A stretch of 27,067 nucleotides of DNA from Christensenella sp036660175 (lineage in GTDB: Bacteria > Bacillota > Clostridia > Christensenellales > Christensenellaceae), in contig JAVXBD010000016.1 of NCBI GenBank assembly GCA_036660175.1, positions 1 to 27,067 on the forward strand. Direction: 5' to 3'. This document shows, piece after piece, positions 16,166 through 24,612 of this stretch (position 1 is the stretch's first letter; each line of letters opens with the position of its first letter). The position numbers and the translations under genes were made by a program. Below the pieces are notes generated by a model, which had not been told where the DNA came from, did not search any database, and saw only the letters and a program-made list of their open reading frames with translations.

Positions 16166-16241
16166 TGCAGAGCAGTAAACGAAAGTAGAGAACTGAGGTC
16201 AATTCGTGTAAACTAATTGCCTCTATTTTTGTATTAACGGT

Positions 16242-16260
16242 GGCTCTATGTCAAATATTG
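16242..16260 (+). repeat. 19-bp repeat, copy 2 (ISL3-end-like)
   Basis: Identical to 16147-16165 and in the same orientation, 95 bp downstream. Two ends in direct orientation cannot be the two ends of one intact element. Confidence 0.5.
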
Positions 16261-16566
16261 GGGCAATCCATAAAATATCAGAAGAAAAATCTGATACAGT
16301 GAGGTTTGTGAAGAACTTTGCTGCGTTTTAGTATGTGCAAAAATGCGTTTTTGGAAGTTTTTAAAGTTGACAGGACAAAAAGCAAATGAAATGAAAGCGA
16401 TATTTTGGTGGTTTGCGGATAGATAAGATAAAGAGAATCATTTTGAATCAACATTGATGCAAAAAACCAACATAATACAAAGAACGATTGCCTGCATCTG
16501 GTGCATAATTGTTTTATATACTTTATTAGAGCGACGAAACATTTGATTTTTATCCGAACAGGGTGG

Positions 16567-17304
16567 TTACATTTCTTCTAAATGCTCGAAATCTTTGTTC
16601 CACAGATTATAGGTTTGCGTGTTGTAAATCGCAGTAAAGATGTTGTTTGCCGCATTGGGATTTAAGGTGCATAAATATTTCACGATATTTTTTGCCTGCT
16701 CACGCTTGGTTGAAAAATCAATAGGACATGGGTTTTTTGCAATGGGAATCTGAAGCCTTTTGACAGTCCCCGCAATATCACGTTCTCGTGCAAAAATAAA
16801 GGGACGAATCAGCGTAATATCAGAACGAGAAAGATAAGTTTTGGGCGAGAAAGTGTTGATGCGTGCCTCATACATCATACTCATCAAAAATGTCTGTATG
16901 ACATCGTCTGCATGGTGCGCAAAAGCTGCCTTGTTACAGCCGAGTGCTTTGGCACGTTCATAAAGTGCGCCCTTACGCATTTTAGCACACAAAGAGCAGG
17001 GATTTTTTTCTTTGCGAATATGAAAAACAATATCAGAAATATCGGTTTTGATGATTTCAAGCGGCACATCAAGGCTCTTTGCATAACCCTGCATGATGTC
17101 TGTTTCAAAATTGCCAAATCCAAGGTCGACGCTTAAGGCAATCAGTTCATATTCTTTTTTAGAAAATAGTTGATATAATTTTAAGGCACGCAGCAAAAGC
17201 ATAGAATCCTTACCGCCCGAAAGCCCTACTGCAATTTTGTCGCCTTGCTGTATTAAATGAAATCTTTCGTCTGCCTTGCGCAGCGCACCCAAAACTTTTC
17301 TCAT
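16567..17304 (-). CDS. TtcA-like PP-loop ATPase with predicted Fe-S site
   Basis: 245 residues. The ATP-pyrophosphatase loop is VGLSGGKDSMLLL (29-34). CSLCAKMRKG gives Cys103 and Cys106, and NPCPID gives Cys193, the three-cysteine arrangement that binds a 4Fe-4S cluster in TtcA. AHHADDVIQTFLM is the conserved HxxDD segment. TtcA thiolates cytidine 32 of tRNA, and related enzymes thiolate other positions, so the exact target is not certain. The ATG at 17304 has a distant AAGGA only. It lies alone on the minus strand, divergent from the COG2426 gene. Confidence 0.85.
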   Translation of the reverse strand: MRKVLGALRKADERFHLIQQGDKIAVGLSGGKDSMLLLRALKLYQLFSKKEYELIALSVDLGFGNFETDIMQGYAKSLDVPLEIIKTDISDIVFHIRKEKNPCSLCAKMRKGALYERAKALGCNKAAFAHHADDVIQTFLMSMMYEARINTFSPKTYLSRSDITLIRPFIFARERDIAGTVKRLQIPIAKNPCPIDFSTKREQAKNIVKYLCTLNPNAANNIFTAIYNTQTYNLWNKDFEHLEEM

Positions 17305-17340
17305 AATTCTTAAAAATTCCTTACGTATTTTTTATTATTA

Positions 17341-17369
17341 TTGAAATTATATCATAAATCATGTATGAT
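17341..17369 (+). promoter_or_regulatory. Promoter of the COG2426 gene (TTGAAA-17-TATGAT)
   Basis: TTGAAA (17341-17346) and TATGAT (17364-17369) are 17 bp apart, 61 bp before the start codon. Confidence 0.6.
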
Positions 17370-17430
17370 TGTGTTAATTGTTTTCAGATTGTATCGCATT
17401 TTGATGCTAAATAGAAGGAGAAAATATTAC

Positions 17431-17916
17431 ATGGAAGTCATACCAACAATTGATTATCTTGCGGTTTTTGGCACATCAATGCTGCCCATATGGGAATTAA
17501 AAGGGGCAATACCGCTGGGCCTTGGGCTAGGAATTCCGTTTTGGACAACTTATTTACTTGCCCTGTTTGGCTCGTGCCTGCCTGTTCCCTTTATCATTAT
17601 ATTTATTAAGAAGATTATTGAATGGATGCAGAAAAGCAAAGTGAATTTTCTTAATAAATTCTCAAATTGGCTGATGGGAAAGGTGCATAAGCATCAGGAT
17701 AAAATCAAAAAATACGGATATTGGGCGCTGTTTACGTTCGTAGCCATTCCGCTGCCTATGACAGGGGTATGGACGGGATCGCTGCTTGCAGGTGTGCTTG
17801 ATTTGCGTGCAAAATATGCCATTCCAGTAGTAATTGGAGGAAATATTTGTGCAGGGCTGTTAATGCTTGCACTATCAAGCATCTTCTTTCCGGGAATGGT
17901 GCCATGGGCTGCATAA
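17431..17916 (+). CDS. Putative small multidrug-export family membrane protein (COG2426)
   Basis: 161 residues with four to five hydrophobic helices. The family signature is recognisable in TSMLPIWELKGAIPLGLGLG near the N-terminus and in FVAIPLPMTGVWTGSLLAG in the second half, each with conserved Pro/Gly and an acidic residue. The family name (small multi-drug export) is historical; its substrate is not established. The start is ATG 17431, ten bases after AAGGAG (17415-17420); the frame opens earlier at 17341, but that region holds the promoter. metK follows on the same strand with its own promoter. Confidence 0.85.
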   Translation: MEVIPTIDYLAVFGTSMLPIWELKGAIPLGLGLGIPFWTTYLLALFGSCLPVPFIIIFIKKIIEWMQKSKVNFLNKFSNWLMGKVHKHQDKIKKYGYWALFTFVAIPLPMTGVWTGSLLAGVLDLRAKYAIPVVIGGNICAGLLMLALSSIFFPGMVPWAA

Positions 17917-17934
17917 AAACTTTGAGAATTGAAC

Positions 17935-17963
17935 TTGAAAAACGCTTGACGATTTGATATAAT
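17935..17963 (+). promoter_or_regulatory. Promoter of the metK-recD2-comF cluster (TTGAAA-17-TATAAT)
   Basis: TTGAAA (17935-17940), a 17-bp spacer and TATAAT (17958-17963), with TG one base before the -10 (extended -10). It lies about 55 bp from the start codon, leaving no room for a SAM riboswitch. Confidence 0.75.
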
Positions 17964-18018
17964 TAATTACTAATGGAATAATACTACTTAGATAGTAAAA
18001 GTTTAAATGGAGGATAAG

Positions 18019-19191
18019 ATGAGAAGATTATTTACTTCGGAATCGGTTACAGAGGGACATCCCGATAAAATGTGTGATCAGATTTCTGATGCGGTCTTAG
18101 ACGCAATATTGGCGCAAGACCCAAATGCACGTGTTGCGTGCGAAACGGCTGTGAATACAGGTTTGGTGCTTGTAATGGGTGAAATCACAACAAATGCGTA
18201 TGTGGACATTCCAAAAATTGCACGCCAAACAATCAAAGAAATTGGTTTTGACAAAGCAGAATATGGTTTTGATGGAGATACCTGTGGTATTATCACAAGT
18301 ATTGACGAACAATCTGCTGATATTGCAATGGGTGTTGATAAATCGCTAGAAGCAAAAGAACAGCAGGACGATGACGAAAACGGCGCTGGCGATCAAGGAA
18401 TGATGTTTGGTTATGCCTGCAATGAAACACCCGTATATATGCCAATGCCAATCTATCTGGCACAAGAGCTTTCAAAAAAATTGTCACAGGTCAGAAAAAA
18501 CAAAGAGCTGACCTATTTGCGTCCAGATGGAAAATCACAGGTAACTGTGGAATATGACAAAGATTGGAAACCTTTTAGAGTAGATGCAGTGGTTATTTCC
18601 ACACAGCATGACCCTGATGTTACCCAATCAACGATTAGAAAAGACATCATTGATAAAGTAATTACACCGATTATCCCTGCAGAAATGATTGATGATGATA
18701 CGAAATTCTTCATCAACCCAACAGGCAGATTCGTCATTGGCGGACCACAAGGCGATAGCGGATTAACAGGCAGAAAGATTATTGTCGATACTTATGGCGG
18801 CATGGGCAGACACGGCGGCGGTGCGTTCTCGGGCAAAGATCCGACAAAAGTAGACAGAAGTGCGGCTTATGCGGCACGGTATGTTGCGAAAAACGTTGTT
18901 GCGGCAGGTCTTGCCGACAGATGCGAAATACAGCTTGCGTACGCAATTGGTGTTGCACGTCCAGTTTCCGTATTTGTAGAAACATTTGGAACAGGCAAAA
19001 TGCACAGCACAGAAATCGCTGACATCATTACAAAAATATTTGATTTGCGTCCAAAGGCAATCATTGACAGATTGCAGTTAAGACGTCCGATTTATAAACA
19101 AACGGCGGCTTATGGACATTTTGGAAGAGCGGATCTTGATCTTCCTTGGGAAAAGCTTGATATGGTTGAGGCAATTAAGGCAGAACTTTGA
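18019..19191 (+). CDS. metK: S-adenosylmethionine synthetase
   Basis: 390 residues, standard MetK length. It makes SAM from methionine and ATP. Visible signatures are FTSESVTEGHPDKMCDQISD at the N-terminus (ATP and methionine binding), GAGDQGMMFGYA, GGPQGDSGLTGRKIIVDTYGG (read in part), GGGAFSGKDPTKVDRS (P-loop-like) and ARYVAKNVVAAGLA. The ATG at 18019 follows GGAGGA (18009-18014) with four bases between; the upstream ATG at 18007 overlaps that ribosome site and is rejected. The stop codon (19189-19191) overlaps the TTG start of recD2, so the two are probably translationally coupled. Confidence 0.98.
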   Translation: MRRLFTSESVTEGHPDKMCDQISDAVLDAILAQDPNARVACETAVNTGLVLVMGEITTNAYVDIPKIARQTIKEIGFDKAEYGFDGDTCGIITSIDEQSADIAMGVDKSLEAKEQQDDDENGAGDQGMMFGYACNETPVYMPMPIYLAQELSKKLSQVRKNKELTYLRPDGKSQVTVEYDKDWKPFRVDAVVISTQHDPDVTQSTIRKDIIDKVITPIIPAEMIDDDTKFFINPTGRFVIGGPQGDSGLTGRKIIVDTYGGMGRHGGGAFSGKDPTKVDRSAAYAARYVAKNVVAAGLADRCEIQLAYAIGVARPVSVFVETFGTGKMHSTEIADIITKIFDLRPKAIIDRLQLRRPIYKQTAAYGHFGRADLDLPWEKLDMVEAIKAEL

Positions 19192-21347
19192 TTAGTGAGC
19201 TTAAAGGAACAGTAACAAGTATTATTTATGAAGGCACGGACGGTTATGTCGTGGCTGAAGTCGAAGCGGATGAGCCCACCATTGTGGTGGGCAATATGCC
19301 CGACTTAAAGCCCGGTGAGCTGGCGTGCTTTTTTGGTGAATTAAAAAAACATCACAGATACGGCGAACAGTTGGTGGTGACATCTTATGAAACGACGCTT
19401 CCAAAAGACTTAAATGATATTGTCTTATTCTTAGGCGGTGGATTCATCAAAGGTTTGGGCGAGGTGCTTGCACGCAGAGTTGTGGAAGAATTTGGCGCAA
19501 GTGTTTTTAATGTCATTGAAAATGACCACAAAGAACTTTCAAAGGTAAAAGGTGTTTCAAAGAAATTGGCGGACAGTATACACGCCGCTTTTTTGGCATA
19601 TTCAAACCGTAAATATGTGTATGCAGACCTCATGGGTATGGGGCTTACCATGCGTCAGGCAAATGCGTGTGTGGCTGAACTTGGCGATGATGCCGCCCAG
19701 CAGGTAAAAAACAATCCCTATATATTGATTGATTTTGTGCGGGGTGTTGATTTTTTAACAGCCGATAAAATTGCACTTAAAATTGGTGTAGAGCAAGGCT
19801 CTCCTTTTCGCATCAAAAACGGCATACTCAATGTTTTAAAAAAAATGATATTGCGTGGAAGCACTTTTGTTTATCGAAAACAGTTGGTGCCGCACGTTGC
19901 AAAAAACTTGCGTGTCAGCAATGAGCAAGTCAATACCTGTCTGCTGGCACTTGCTTTTGAAGAAGAAATTGTGCTAAAGAAGTATTATCCAGATATTGAG
20001 GCAGTCTATTTAAAGGCGGCATACAAGGCGGAATTTAATTGTGCGGCAAAGCTGTTTGCACTTTCAAAAACCTCGGCAGATACCAGAATCAAAAATATCG
20101 ACAAACTGTTAAAGAAACAAACAGAGGATTACTCGCTGACAGACGAGCAGGAACAAGCTGTTTTTTCGGCTGTTACAAACAGGGTAAGCGTTATTACGGG
20201 TGGCCCAGGAACGGGAAAAACAACTATTTTAAAGGCAATCATCAATATTTTGGGCGGAGCTGGGATTGAGGTGTGCTTAGCAGCACCAACTGGCAGGGCG
20301 GCAAAACGCATGAACGAAACAACGGGTGTGCTTGCGGCAACAATACACAGACTGCTTGAATATTCCTATGATGAAGATGCGTACAACTGTTATTTTCGCA
20401 GGAATGCCGATAATCCATTGAGTGCTGATGTGGTGATTGTGGACGAAGTTTCGATGTTGGATGTGTTTTTATTCAGCAATCTATTAAACGCTTTAAAAGA
20501 CGGAGCAAGCTTGGTGCTTGTGGGAGATGCAGATCAGCTTCCGTCGGTAAGTGCTGGAAACGTGATGGGCGATGTCCTCCAGTCAGAGATTATCAAGAGC
20601 GTCAAACTGACGCATAAATTCAGAAATGCAGATGGTATTGCCGATGCAGCATACGATATTTTACAAGGTAAAAATCCAGATACACAGGATACTTCTTTTG
20701 AGTTTGTGGAATGTGAATCTGAAAGCGAAGTGCGTGAACTGGTGTGCCAAAAATATATGGAATATCACGATGTGCAGGTGATTGCCCCTATCAAAAGAGG
20801 CGAGCTTGGTACGGTTGCGCTCAATTCTGCAATCAGAGAGCGTGCCAATGCAAAGCATCAAAACAAAGCGGAGATTATATTTGGAGATCGTATTTTTCGT
20901 GAAGGTGACCGTGTCATGCAAATTAAAAACAATTATGCAAGGCAATGGCGGGATTTAAAAGGGCTGCAAAATGGCGAGGGCGTTTTTAACGGAGATATTG
21001 GCAGCATCGTCAGTATTCGTGCAGGAGTTACAGAAGTGTTGTTTGAGGATATGAAGCAATGTTCCTATGAAATCATAGACTTAGCCGAACTTGATGGGGC
21101 ATATGCCTATACCATACACAAGAGCCAAGGCAGTGAATTTGATGTGATTATTATTCCAATGTACTACGAAACGAATCCGTTTTTTGCACGAAATTTGTTG
21201 TATACGGCACTGACACGTGCCAAGAAAAAAGTGATTATTGCAGGAAACAGAAAGACGTTTTCGTATATGATTGCAAATGAAAATCACGGAGTACGTGCAA
21301 CGGGGCTGTGCAGAGAGTTGCGATATATGGGCAGGTTGCTTGGATGA
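19188..21347 (+). CDS. recD2: ATP-dependent RecD-like DNA helicase (RecD2/SF1B)
   Basis: 719 residues. The N-terminal OB-like and helix-hairpin-helix region (about 1-200; FLGGGFIKGLGEVLARRVVEEFG, read in part, and VKGVSKKLADSI) is typical of RecD2 rather than RecBCD-associated RecD. Helicase motifs are GGPGTGKTT (Walker A, 338-346), APTGRAAKRM (Ia), VIVDEVSMLD (II), LVGDADQLPSV (III) and YTIHKSQGSEFDVIIIP (V/VI region). RecD2 is a 5'-3' helicase linked to DNA repair and replication-fork maintenance. The start is TTG 19188, overlapping the metK stop as TTGA. Its own TGA overlaps the ATG of comF. Confidence 0.95.
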   Translation: MISELKGTVTSIIYEGTDGYVVAEVEADEPTIVVGNMPDLKPGELACFFGELKKHHRYGEQLVVTSYETTLPKDLNDIVLFLGGGFIKGLGEVLARRVVEEFGASVFNVIENDHKELSKVKGVSKKLADSIHAAFLAYSNRKYVYADLMGMGLTMRQANACVAELGDDAAQQVKNNPYILIDFVRGVDFLTADKIALKIGVEQGSPFRIKNGILNVLKKMILRGSTFVYRKQLVPHVAKNLRVSNEQVNTCLLALAFEEEIVLKKYYPDIEAVYLKAAYKAEFNCAAKLFALSKTSADTRIKNIDKLLKKQTEDYSLTDEQEQAVFSAVTNRVSVITGGPGTGKTTILKAIINILGGAGIEVCLAAPTGRAAKRMNETTGVLAATIHRLLEYSYDEDAYNCYFRRNADNPLSADVVIVDEVSMLDVFLFSNLLNALKDGASLVLVGDADQLPSVSAGNVMGDVLQSEIIKSVKLTHKFRNADGIADAAYDILQGKNPDTQDTSFEFVECESESEVRELVCQKYMEYHDVQVIAPIKRGELGTVALNSAIRERANAKHQNKAEIIFGDRIFREGDRVMQIKNNYARQWRDLKGLQNGEGVFNGDIGSIVSIRAGVTEVLFEDMKQCSYEIIDLAELDGAYAYTIHKSQGSEFDVIIIPMYYETNPFFARNLLYTALTRAKKKVIIAGNRKTFSYMIANENHGVRATGLCRELRYMGRLLG

Positions 21348-22003
21348 ACAAATTGTCTGAAGTTTTAAGACAATTGACGCAAATGGGGCAAAAATGCGTG
21401 TACTGCGATAAAGAAATAAGCGGTGACAAAATCATCTGTGAAGCTTGTGAAGTGTGCGAAAAGAAACTGCTGAATAAAGATGGATTTTGCAATGGAATTT
21501 TGTATACATATCAATATGATGGTGTGGCAAGGGACCTAATTCGGCGATTTAAATATGGAGATAGCCCACGATATTCCATGTTTCTTGCACAAAAAATGGC
21601 GGATTTTTTACAGGATTATGAGCTTGCAGTTGATCTGATTACGTTTGTACCCATTCATAAAAACAGACTGCGTCAGCGTGGATTTGATCAATCAGAGCTG
21701 ATTGCCACTCATCTTGCATTACTGCTTAATATAGAATGTAAAAGTCTGCTAATCCGAAAAAGAGATACCAAACCACAATACCAGCTAAATGCACAGCAGC
21801 GTATACAGAACATCAAGGGTGCGTTTGCACTTTCTAAAGATTATTCGATTCATTTGAAAGATCAGAATATTTTGTTGATTGATGACATTTATACTACGGG
21901 CATTACCGTCAGCGAGTGCATGAATGAACTCAAAAAGGCAGGTACAAATGTGATGGTCTATACATTTGCAAAAGAGATGATTTCTGAGGATAAGTGCCTG
22001 TAA
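21344..22003 (+). CDS. comF: ComF-family phosphoribosyltransferase-like protein
   Basis: 219 residues. A zinc-finger-like N-terminus has CVYC (C18, C21) and CEACEVC (from C32), followed by the ComF core VDLITFVPIHKNRLRQRGFDQSE (read in part) and the phosphoribosyltransferase loop ILLIDDIYTTGITVSEC. In naturally competent bacteria ComF acts in uptake of transforming DNA; in others the role is open. ATG 21344 shares ATGA with the recD2 stop, indicating coupling; the frame is open upstream to 21308 inside recD2, but no ribosome site supports it. It is the last gene of the metK-recD2-comF cluster. Confidence 0.92.
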   Translation: MNKLSEVLRQLTQMGQKCVYCDKEISGDKIICEACEVCEKKLLNKDGFCNGILYTYQYDGVARDLIRRFKYGDSPRYSMFLAQKMADFLQDYELAVDLITFVPIHKNRLRQRGFDQSELIATHLALLLNIECKSLLIRKRDTKPQYQLNAQQRIQNIKGAFALSKDYSIHLKDQNILLIDDIYTTGITVSECMNELKKAGTNVMVYTFAKEMISEDKCL

Positions 22004-22008
22004 TAAAA

Positions 22009-22046
22009 GTCTGCTCGGCTTAGCTGATGGGCAGGCGCTTTTTTGT
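22009..22046 (+). terminator. Rho-independent terminator of the metK-recD2-comF cluster
   Basis: GTCTGCTC (22009-22016) pairs with GGGCAGGC (22029-22036) including two G-U pairs, followed by gcttttttg. It begins six bases after the comF stop. Confidence 0.75.
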
Positions 22047-22340
22047 GTGTATCCAAAATATTTTATTTCAGGCAGCACTTCAAGACCTATGATAATCTGT
22101 TACTTGCGATACTGCTATTCCTCATCCGCAAATAGGTCTATCTATTCCTTAAATTTTATTTTTTCATCTTTTTTATTTTTTCAGTTGCCCATGTATCATT
22201 TTCCTACTGTATTTTGATGTAAATACGCTATGATATTTACAATTTATTTTTTATTGATTGATAGACTATTTTCACTTTATCAAACAAAGAATCTTTTGCC
22301 ACGATAAAACTCTTCATTTTAAATGATTCACCGCTGCATT
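22047..22340. other. Gene-free AT-rich spacer between convergent genes
   Basis: About 290 bp between comF and mntP, both of which end here. I see no open frame with a ribosome site, no clear terminator for mntP and no repeat. Confidence 0.5.
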
Positions 22341-22907
22341 TTAGAATAATAAATGTTCCAATAAAATTTTTACACCAATTGCCACAAGAATTATGCCTCC
22401 TGCAAGCTCCGCTTTTTTCTCGTATTTGCTTCCAAATTTGTTGCCAATGATGACCCCTGCAAAAGAGAATCCAAAAGTAATCAGTCCAATCAGCAATGAA
22501 GAAGCAATCATATTGGTATCTGGCAGTAGCGCAAAGGTAATGCCCACCGCCAATGCGTCAATGCTGGTTGCAATTGCCAAAACGAAAAGTTCTTTTATAG
22601 AAATCTTATCCGTACAGCCTTTCGTATCGTCCTTTTTTGACAAAGCTTCATAAATCATTTTCCCACCGATAAGCACCAATAATCCAAATGCTATCCAATG
22701 ATCAAAAGAAGTGATATAGCGTTCAAACTGTGTGCCAACCAGCCAACCAACAAACGGCATCAATGCCTGAAATCCGCCAAAAAACAGTGCAATCAAGAAA
22801 CAATTCTTATAATTGCGCTGTGTCATATGAAGCCCCTTGCAGACTGCTACCGCAAACGCATCCATAGAAAGTCCTACTGCAATCAGTATTAGCTCAAACA
22901 GCCCCAT
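22341..22907 (-). CDS. mntP: Manganese efflux pump MntP (DUF204)
   Basis: 188 residues, six membrane helices in two homologous halves. Conserved acidic motifs are GLSMDAFAVAVCKG (D16) and ATSIDALAVGITFAL (D117), each starting a half, as in MntP. GGFQALMPFVGW and GGKMIYEAL are also family-typical. It exports Mn2+ from the cytoplasm. The ATG at 22907 is preceded by AAGGAGA. The upstream region was checked for the manganese-sensing yybP-ykoY riboswitch, and none was recognised. Confidence 0.93.
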   Translation of the reverse strand: MGLFELILIAVGLSMDAFAVAVCKGLHMTQRNYKNCFLIALFFGGFQALMPFVGWLVGTQFERYITSFDHWIAFGLLVLIGGKMIYEALSKKDDTKGCTDKISIKELFVLAIATSIDALAVGITFALLPDTNMIASSLLIGLITFGFSFAGVIIGNKFGSKYEKKAELAGGIILVAIGVKILLEHLLF

Positions 22908-22990
22908 TTTTTCTCCTTAAAAATCATTGCCTCCGCCTTTTATTCCCATACATAGTGAAATCCACATAATAACAGCGGCACAGAAATATA

Positions 22991-23030
22991 AAAAAAGACT
23001 GACAAGAATTGGTTGTTTCAGTCCCTTTTT
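22991..23030. terminator. Terminator of mrp, T/A-flanked on both sides
   Basis: GACTG pairs with CAGTC (22998-23002 with 23019-23023), with an inner ACAA/TTGT helix. T runs follow in both orientations. For the minus-strand mrp gene it lies about 45 bp after the stop codon. Confidence 0.65.
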
Positions 23031-23072
23031 ATTGTCTGCTTATTATTTTATTACTTTTTTATAAAATGTCAA

Positions 23073-23909
23073 TTAAAGTTTTGCGCAATCATTTTCATCT
23101 AAGAGCATCTGAACCACGTTATCCAGCCAATCTCCTTCAAATGTTTCAATCATTCCTGCATCACATGCCGCCGCAAGTTTCGTGTCAATGGGTATACGTG
23201 CTACATTGCCTACGTCAAATTTTTTTGCAATTTCGTCTATGTGGCTTTCGCCAAATACATGATACTGCTTACCGCAATCAGGGCAAGTAACATAGCTCAT
23301 GTTTTCCACCAATGCCAAAACAGGTATCTTCATCATCTGTGCCATAATCATTGCTTTTTTTACAATCATGCCTACCAATTCCTGCGGAGATGCTACAATC
23401 ACTACACCGTCTACTGGAATGGATTGAAAGACTGTCAGTGGCACATCACCCGTTCCTGGCGGCATATCAATCAACAGATAATCCACATCGCCCCAAATCA
23501 CATCTGTCCAAAACTGCTTAACCGTACCTGCAATAATCGGCCCACGCCAAATAACAGGATCTGTTTCGTTTTCTGTAAGCAAATTGAGTGACATCACAGG
23601 AATTCCTGTTTTTGTTTTGACTGGATACATTCCTAAATCACTGCCCTGCACTTTTTCGTGTAGCCCGAAAGCTTTTGGAATGGACGGCCCAGTAATATCA
23701 GCATCAAGAATTGCAGCCCGAAAGCCCTTACGCTGCAAAAGAATTGCCAGCATAGACGTCACCAAGCTTTTCCCTACACCGCCTTTTCCGCTGACCACTC
23801 CTATAACTTTTCCGATACGGCTTAGCTCATGCGGTTTTTCTAAAAGGCTCTTCCTTTCGCCGCAAGTTTCGCTGCAGCTTTCACAGTTTTGAGAACAGTT
23901 TTCACTCAT
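23073..23909 (-). CDS. mrp: Mrp/NBP35-type P-loop ATPase, Fe-S cluster carrier
   Basis: 278 residues. A cysteine-rich N-terminus (C5, C9, C12, C16 in MSENCSQNCESCSETC) recalls the NBP35 N-terminal cluster site. A deviant Walker A GKGGVGKS (41-48) follows, then DADITGPSIPKAFG, DYLLIDMPPGTGDVP (Walker B/switch II region) and VENMSYVTCPDCGK with the bridging CxxC (C209, C212). Such proteins assemble and transfer 4Fe-4S clusters as dimers (family knowledge). The ATG at 23909 follows AGGAGG. The DUF134 gene lies upstream on the same strand with a 160-bp gap that contains a dispersed repeat; co-transcription is likely. Confidence 0.94.
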   Translation of the reverse strand: MSENCSQNCESCSETCGERKSLLEKPHELSRIGKVIGVVSGKGGVGKSLVTSMLAILLQRKGFRAAILDADITGPSIPKAFGLHEKVQGSDLGMYPVKTKTGIPVMSLNLLTENETDPVIWRGPIIAGTVKQFWTDVIWGDVDYLLIDMPPGTGDVPLTVFQSIPVDGVVIVASPQELVGMIVKKAMIMAQMMKIPVLALVENMSYVTCPDCGKQYHVFGESHIDEIAKKFDVGNVARIPIDTKLAAACDAGMIETFEGDWLDNVVQMLLDENDCAKL

Positions 23910-24035
23910 ATAATTTTCCTCCTAAAATATTGCAAGGCAGTAGACTTTTTTATCTCTCCTGCACTTATTGATAAACTGAATTTATGCTTTTGCCTGCCAA
24001 CGCATATAAACCATGGACAACATGGCGGCTAAAAA

Positions 24036-24074
24036 ACTTTGTTTCAGGCGTATTGTTCGACTCTCGTCACCTTA
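24036..24074. repeat. Copy B of the dispersed repeat
   Basis: actttgtttcaggcg (24036-24050) equals 4-18, and tcgactctcgtcacctta (24057-24074) equals 1673-1690, so this copy links the other two. Its last three bases (tta, 24072-24074) are the stop codon of the DUF134 gene on the minus strand. Confidence 0.65.
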
Positions 24075-24446
24075 TGCTTGTTCCGTATCTTGAGCTGTTT
24101 GCAAACAACGATGCCTTGGACAGCCGCCACAATCACAGTGCAGTTCCTTGCCGTCACAAAGCTGATAATCTCCGCCTTCTATACACAACGGTCTGCTATC
24201 CACAAGTGATATTGAAACTTTCTTTCTTGCATTCATATAAATTTGCTGTACTGTTGTACGGGCTATTTTCATATATTCTCCGCATTCCTCTTGCGTACAA
24301 TTCTGATAATCAATCAGCCGAATGGTTTCGTATTCATCAACCGTCATCACCACAGCATCTTTGACAGTAAAATCACGTCCCATTGGCACAAACGTTGTAT
24401 GCAGTGGCAAACTGCAAACCTTACGGCATCTCTTTGGTCTTGGCAT
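24072..24446 (-). CDS. DUF134 (UPF0251) putative DNA-binding protein
   Basis: 124 residues. It starts MPRPKRCRKVCSLP, the DUF134 opening. A helix-turn-helix follows in CTQEECGEYMKIARTTVQQIYMNARKK (read in part), and the protein ends in a Cys/His-rich tail (CDGKELHCDCGGCPRHRC). ATG 24446 follows AGGAGG; the frame is open to 24524, but that part overlaps the promoter. DUF134 genes often neighbour Mrp/NBP35 or NifX-like Fe-S genes (recollection), so it may be a metal- or cluster-responsive regulator of mrp; that is inference. Its stop codon is supplied by the repeat at 24036-24074, so its C-terminus may have been altered by insertion. Confidence 0.85.
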   Translation of the reverse strand: MPRPKRCRKVCSLPLHTTFVPMGRDFTVKDAVVMTVDEYETIRLIDYQNCTQEECGEYMKIARTTVQQIYMNARKKVSISLVDSRPLCIEGGDYQLCDGKELHCDCGGCPRHRCLQTAQDTEQA

Positions 24447-24495
24447 GATTATTTCCTCCTGCTGGTGAATATTAATACGGTTCATCTGTCTAAAA

Positions 24496-24524
24496 AGCAT
24501 ACCTCGGAATCTGGCATATGTCAA
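24496..24524 (-). promoter_or_regulatory. Promoter of the DUF134-mrp unit (TTGACA-17-TATGCT)
   Basis: On the minus strand TTGACA (24519-24524) and TATGCT (24496-24501) are separated by 17 bp, about 50 bp upstream of the start. Confidence 0.75.
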
Positions 24525-24612
24525 TAACTATTTATATCTCTGCTTTCGTTTTTCTGCTCGTCTTTCCACTTCCTGCACGTCGCAATGCCTTTAAATACGT
24601 ATCTTGCGTATC

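Larger units (their letters stand above)
16145..16566. other. Gene-free stretch with element-end-like repeats
   Basis: About 420 bp without a supported gene. It holds two 19-bp direct repeats (16147-16165 and 16242-16260), a terminator-like hairpin between them (16195-16230, GAGG/CCTC with CAATT/AATTG and a TATTTTTG tail) and a small hairpin (tatcag/ctgata) after the second. No transposase fragment could be read in any frame. Confidence 0.5.

Noticed and set aside
17917..18018. SAM riboswitch upstream of metK
   Set aside because: Only about 55 nt separate the promoter from the start codon, and no SAM-box elements or terminator are seen.
22908..22990. Manganese (yybP-ykoY) riboswitch upstream of mntP
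   Set aside because: None of the conserved loop sequences could be recognised in the leader; only a normal ribosome site is present.
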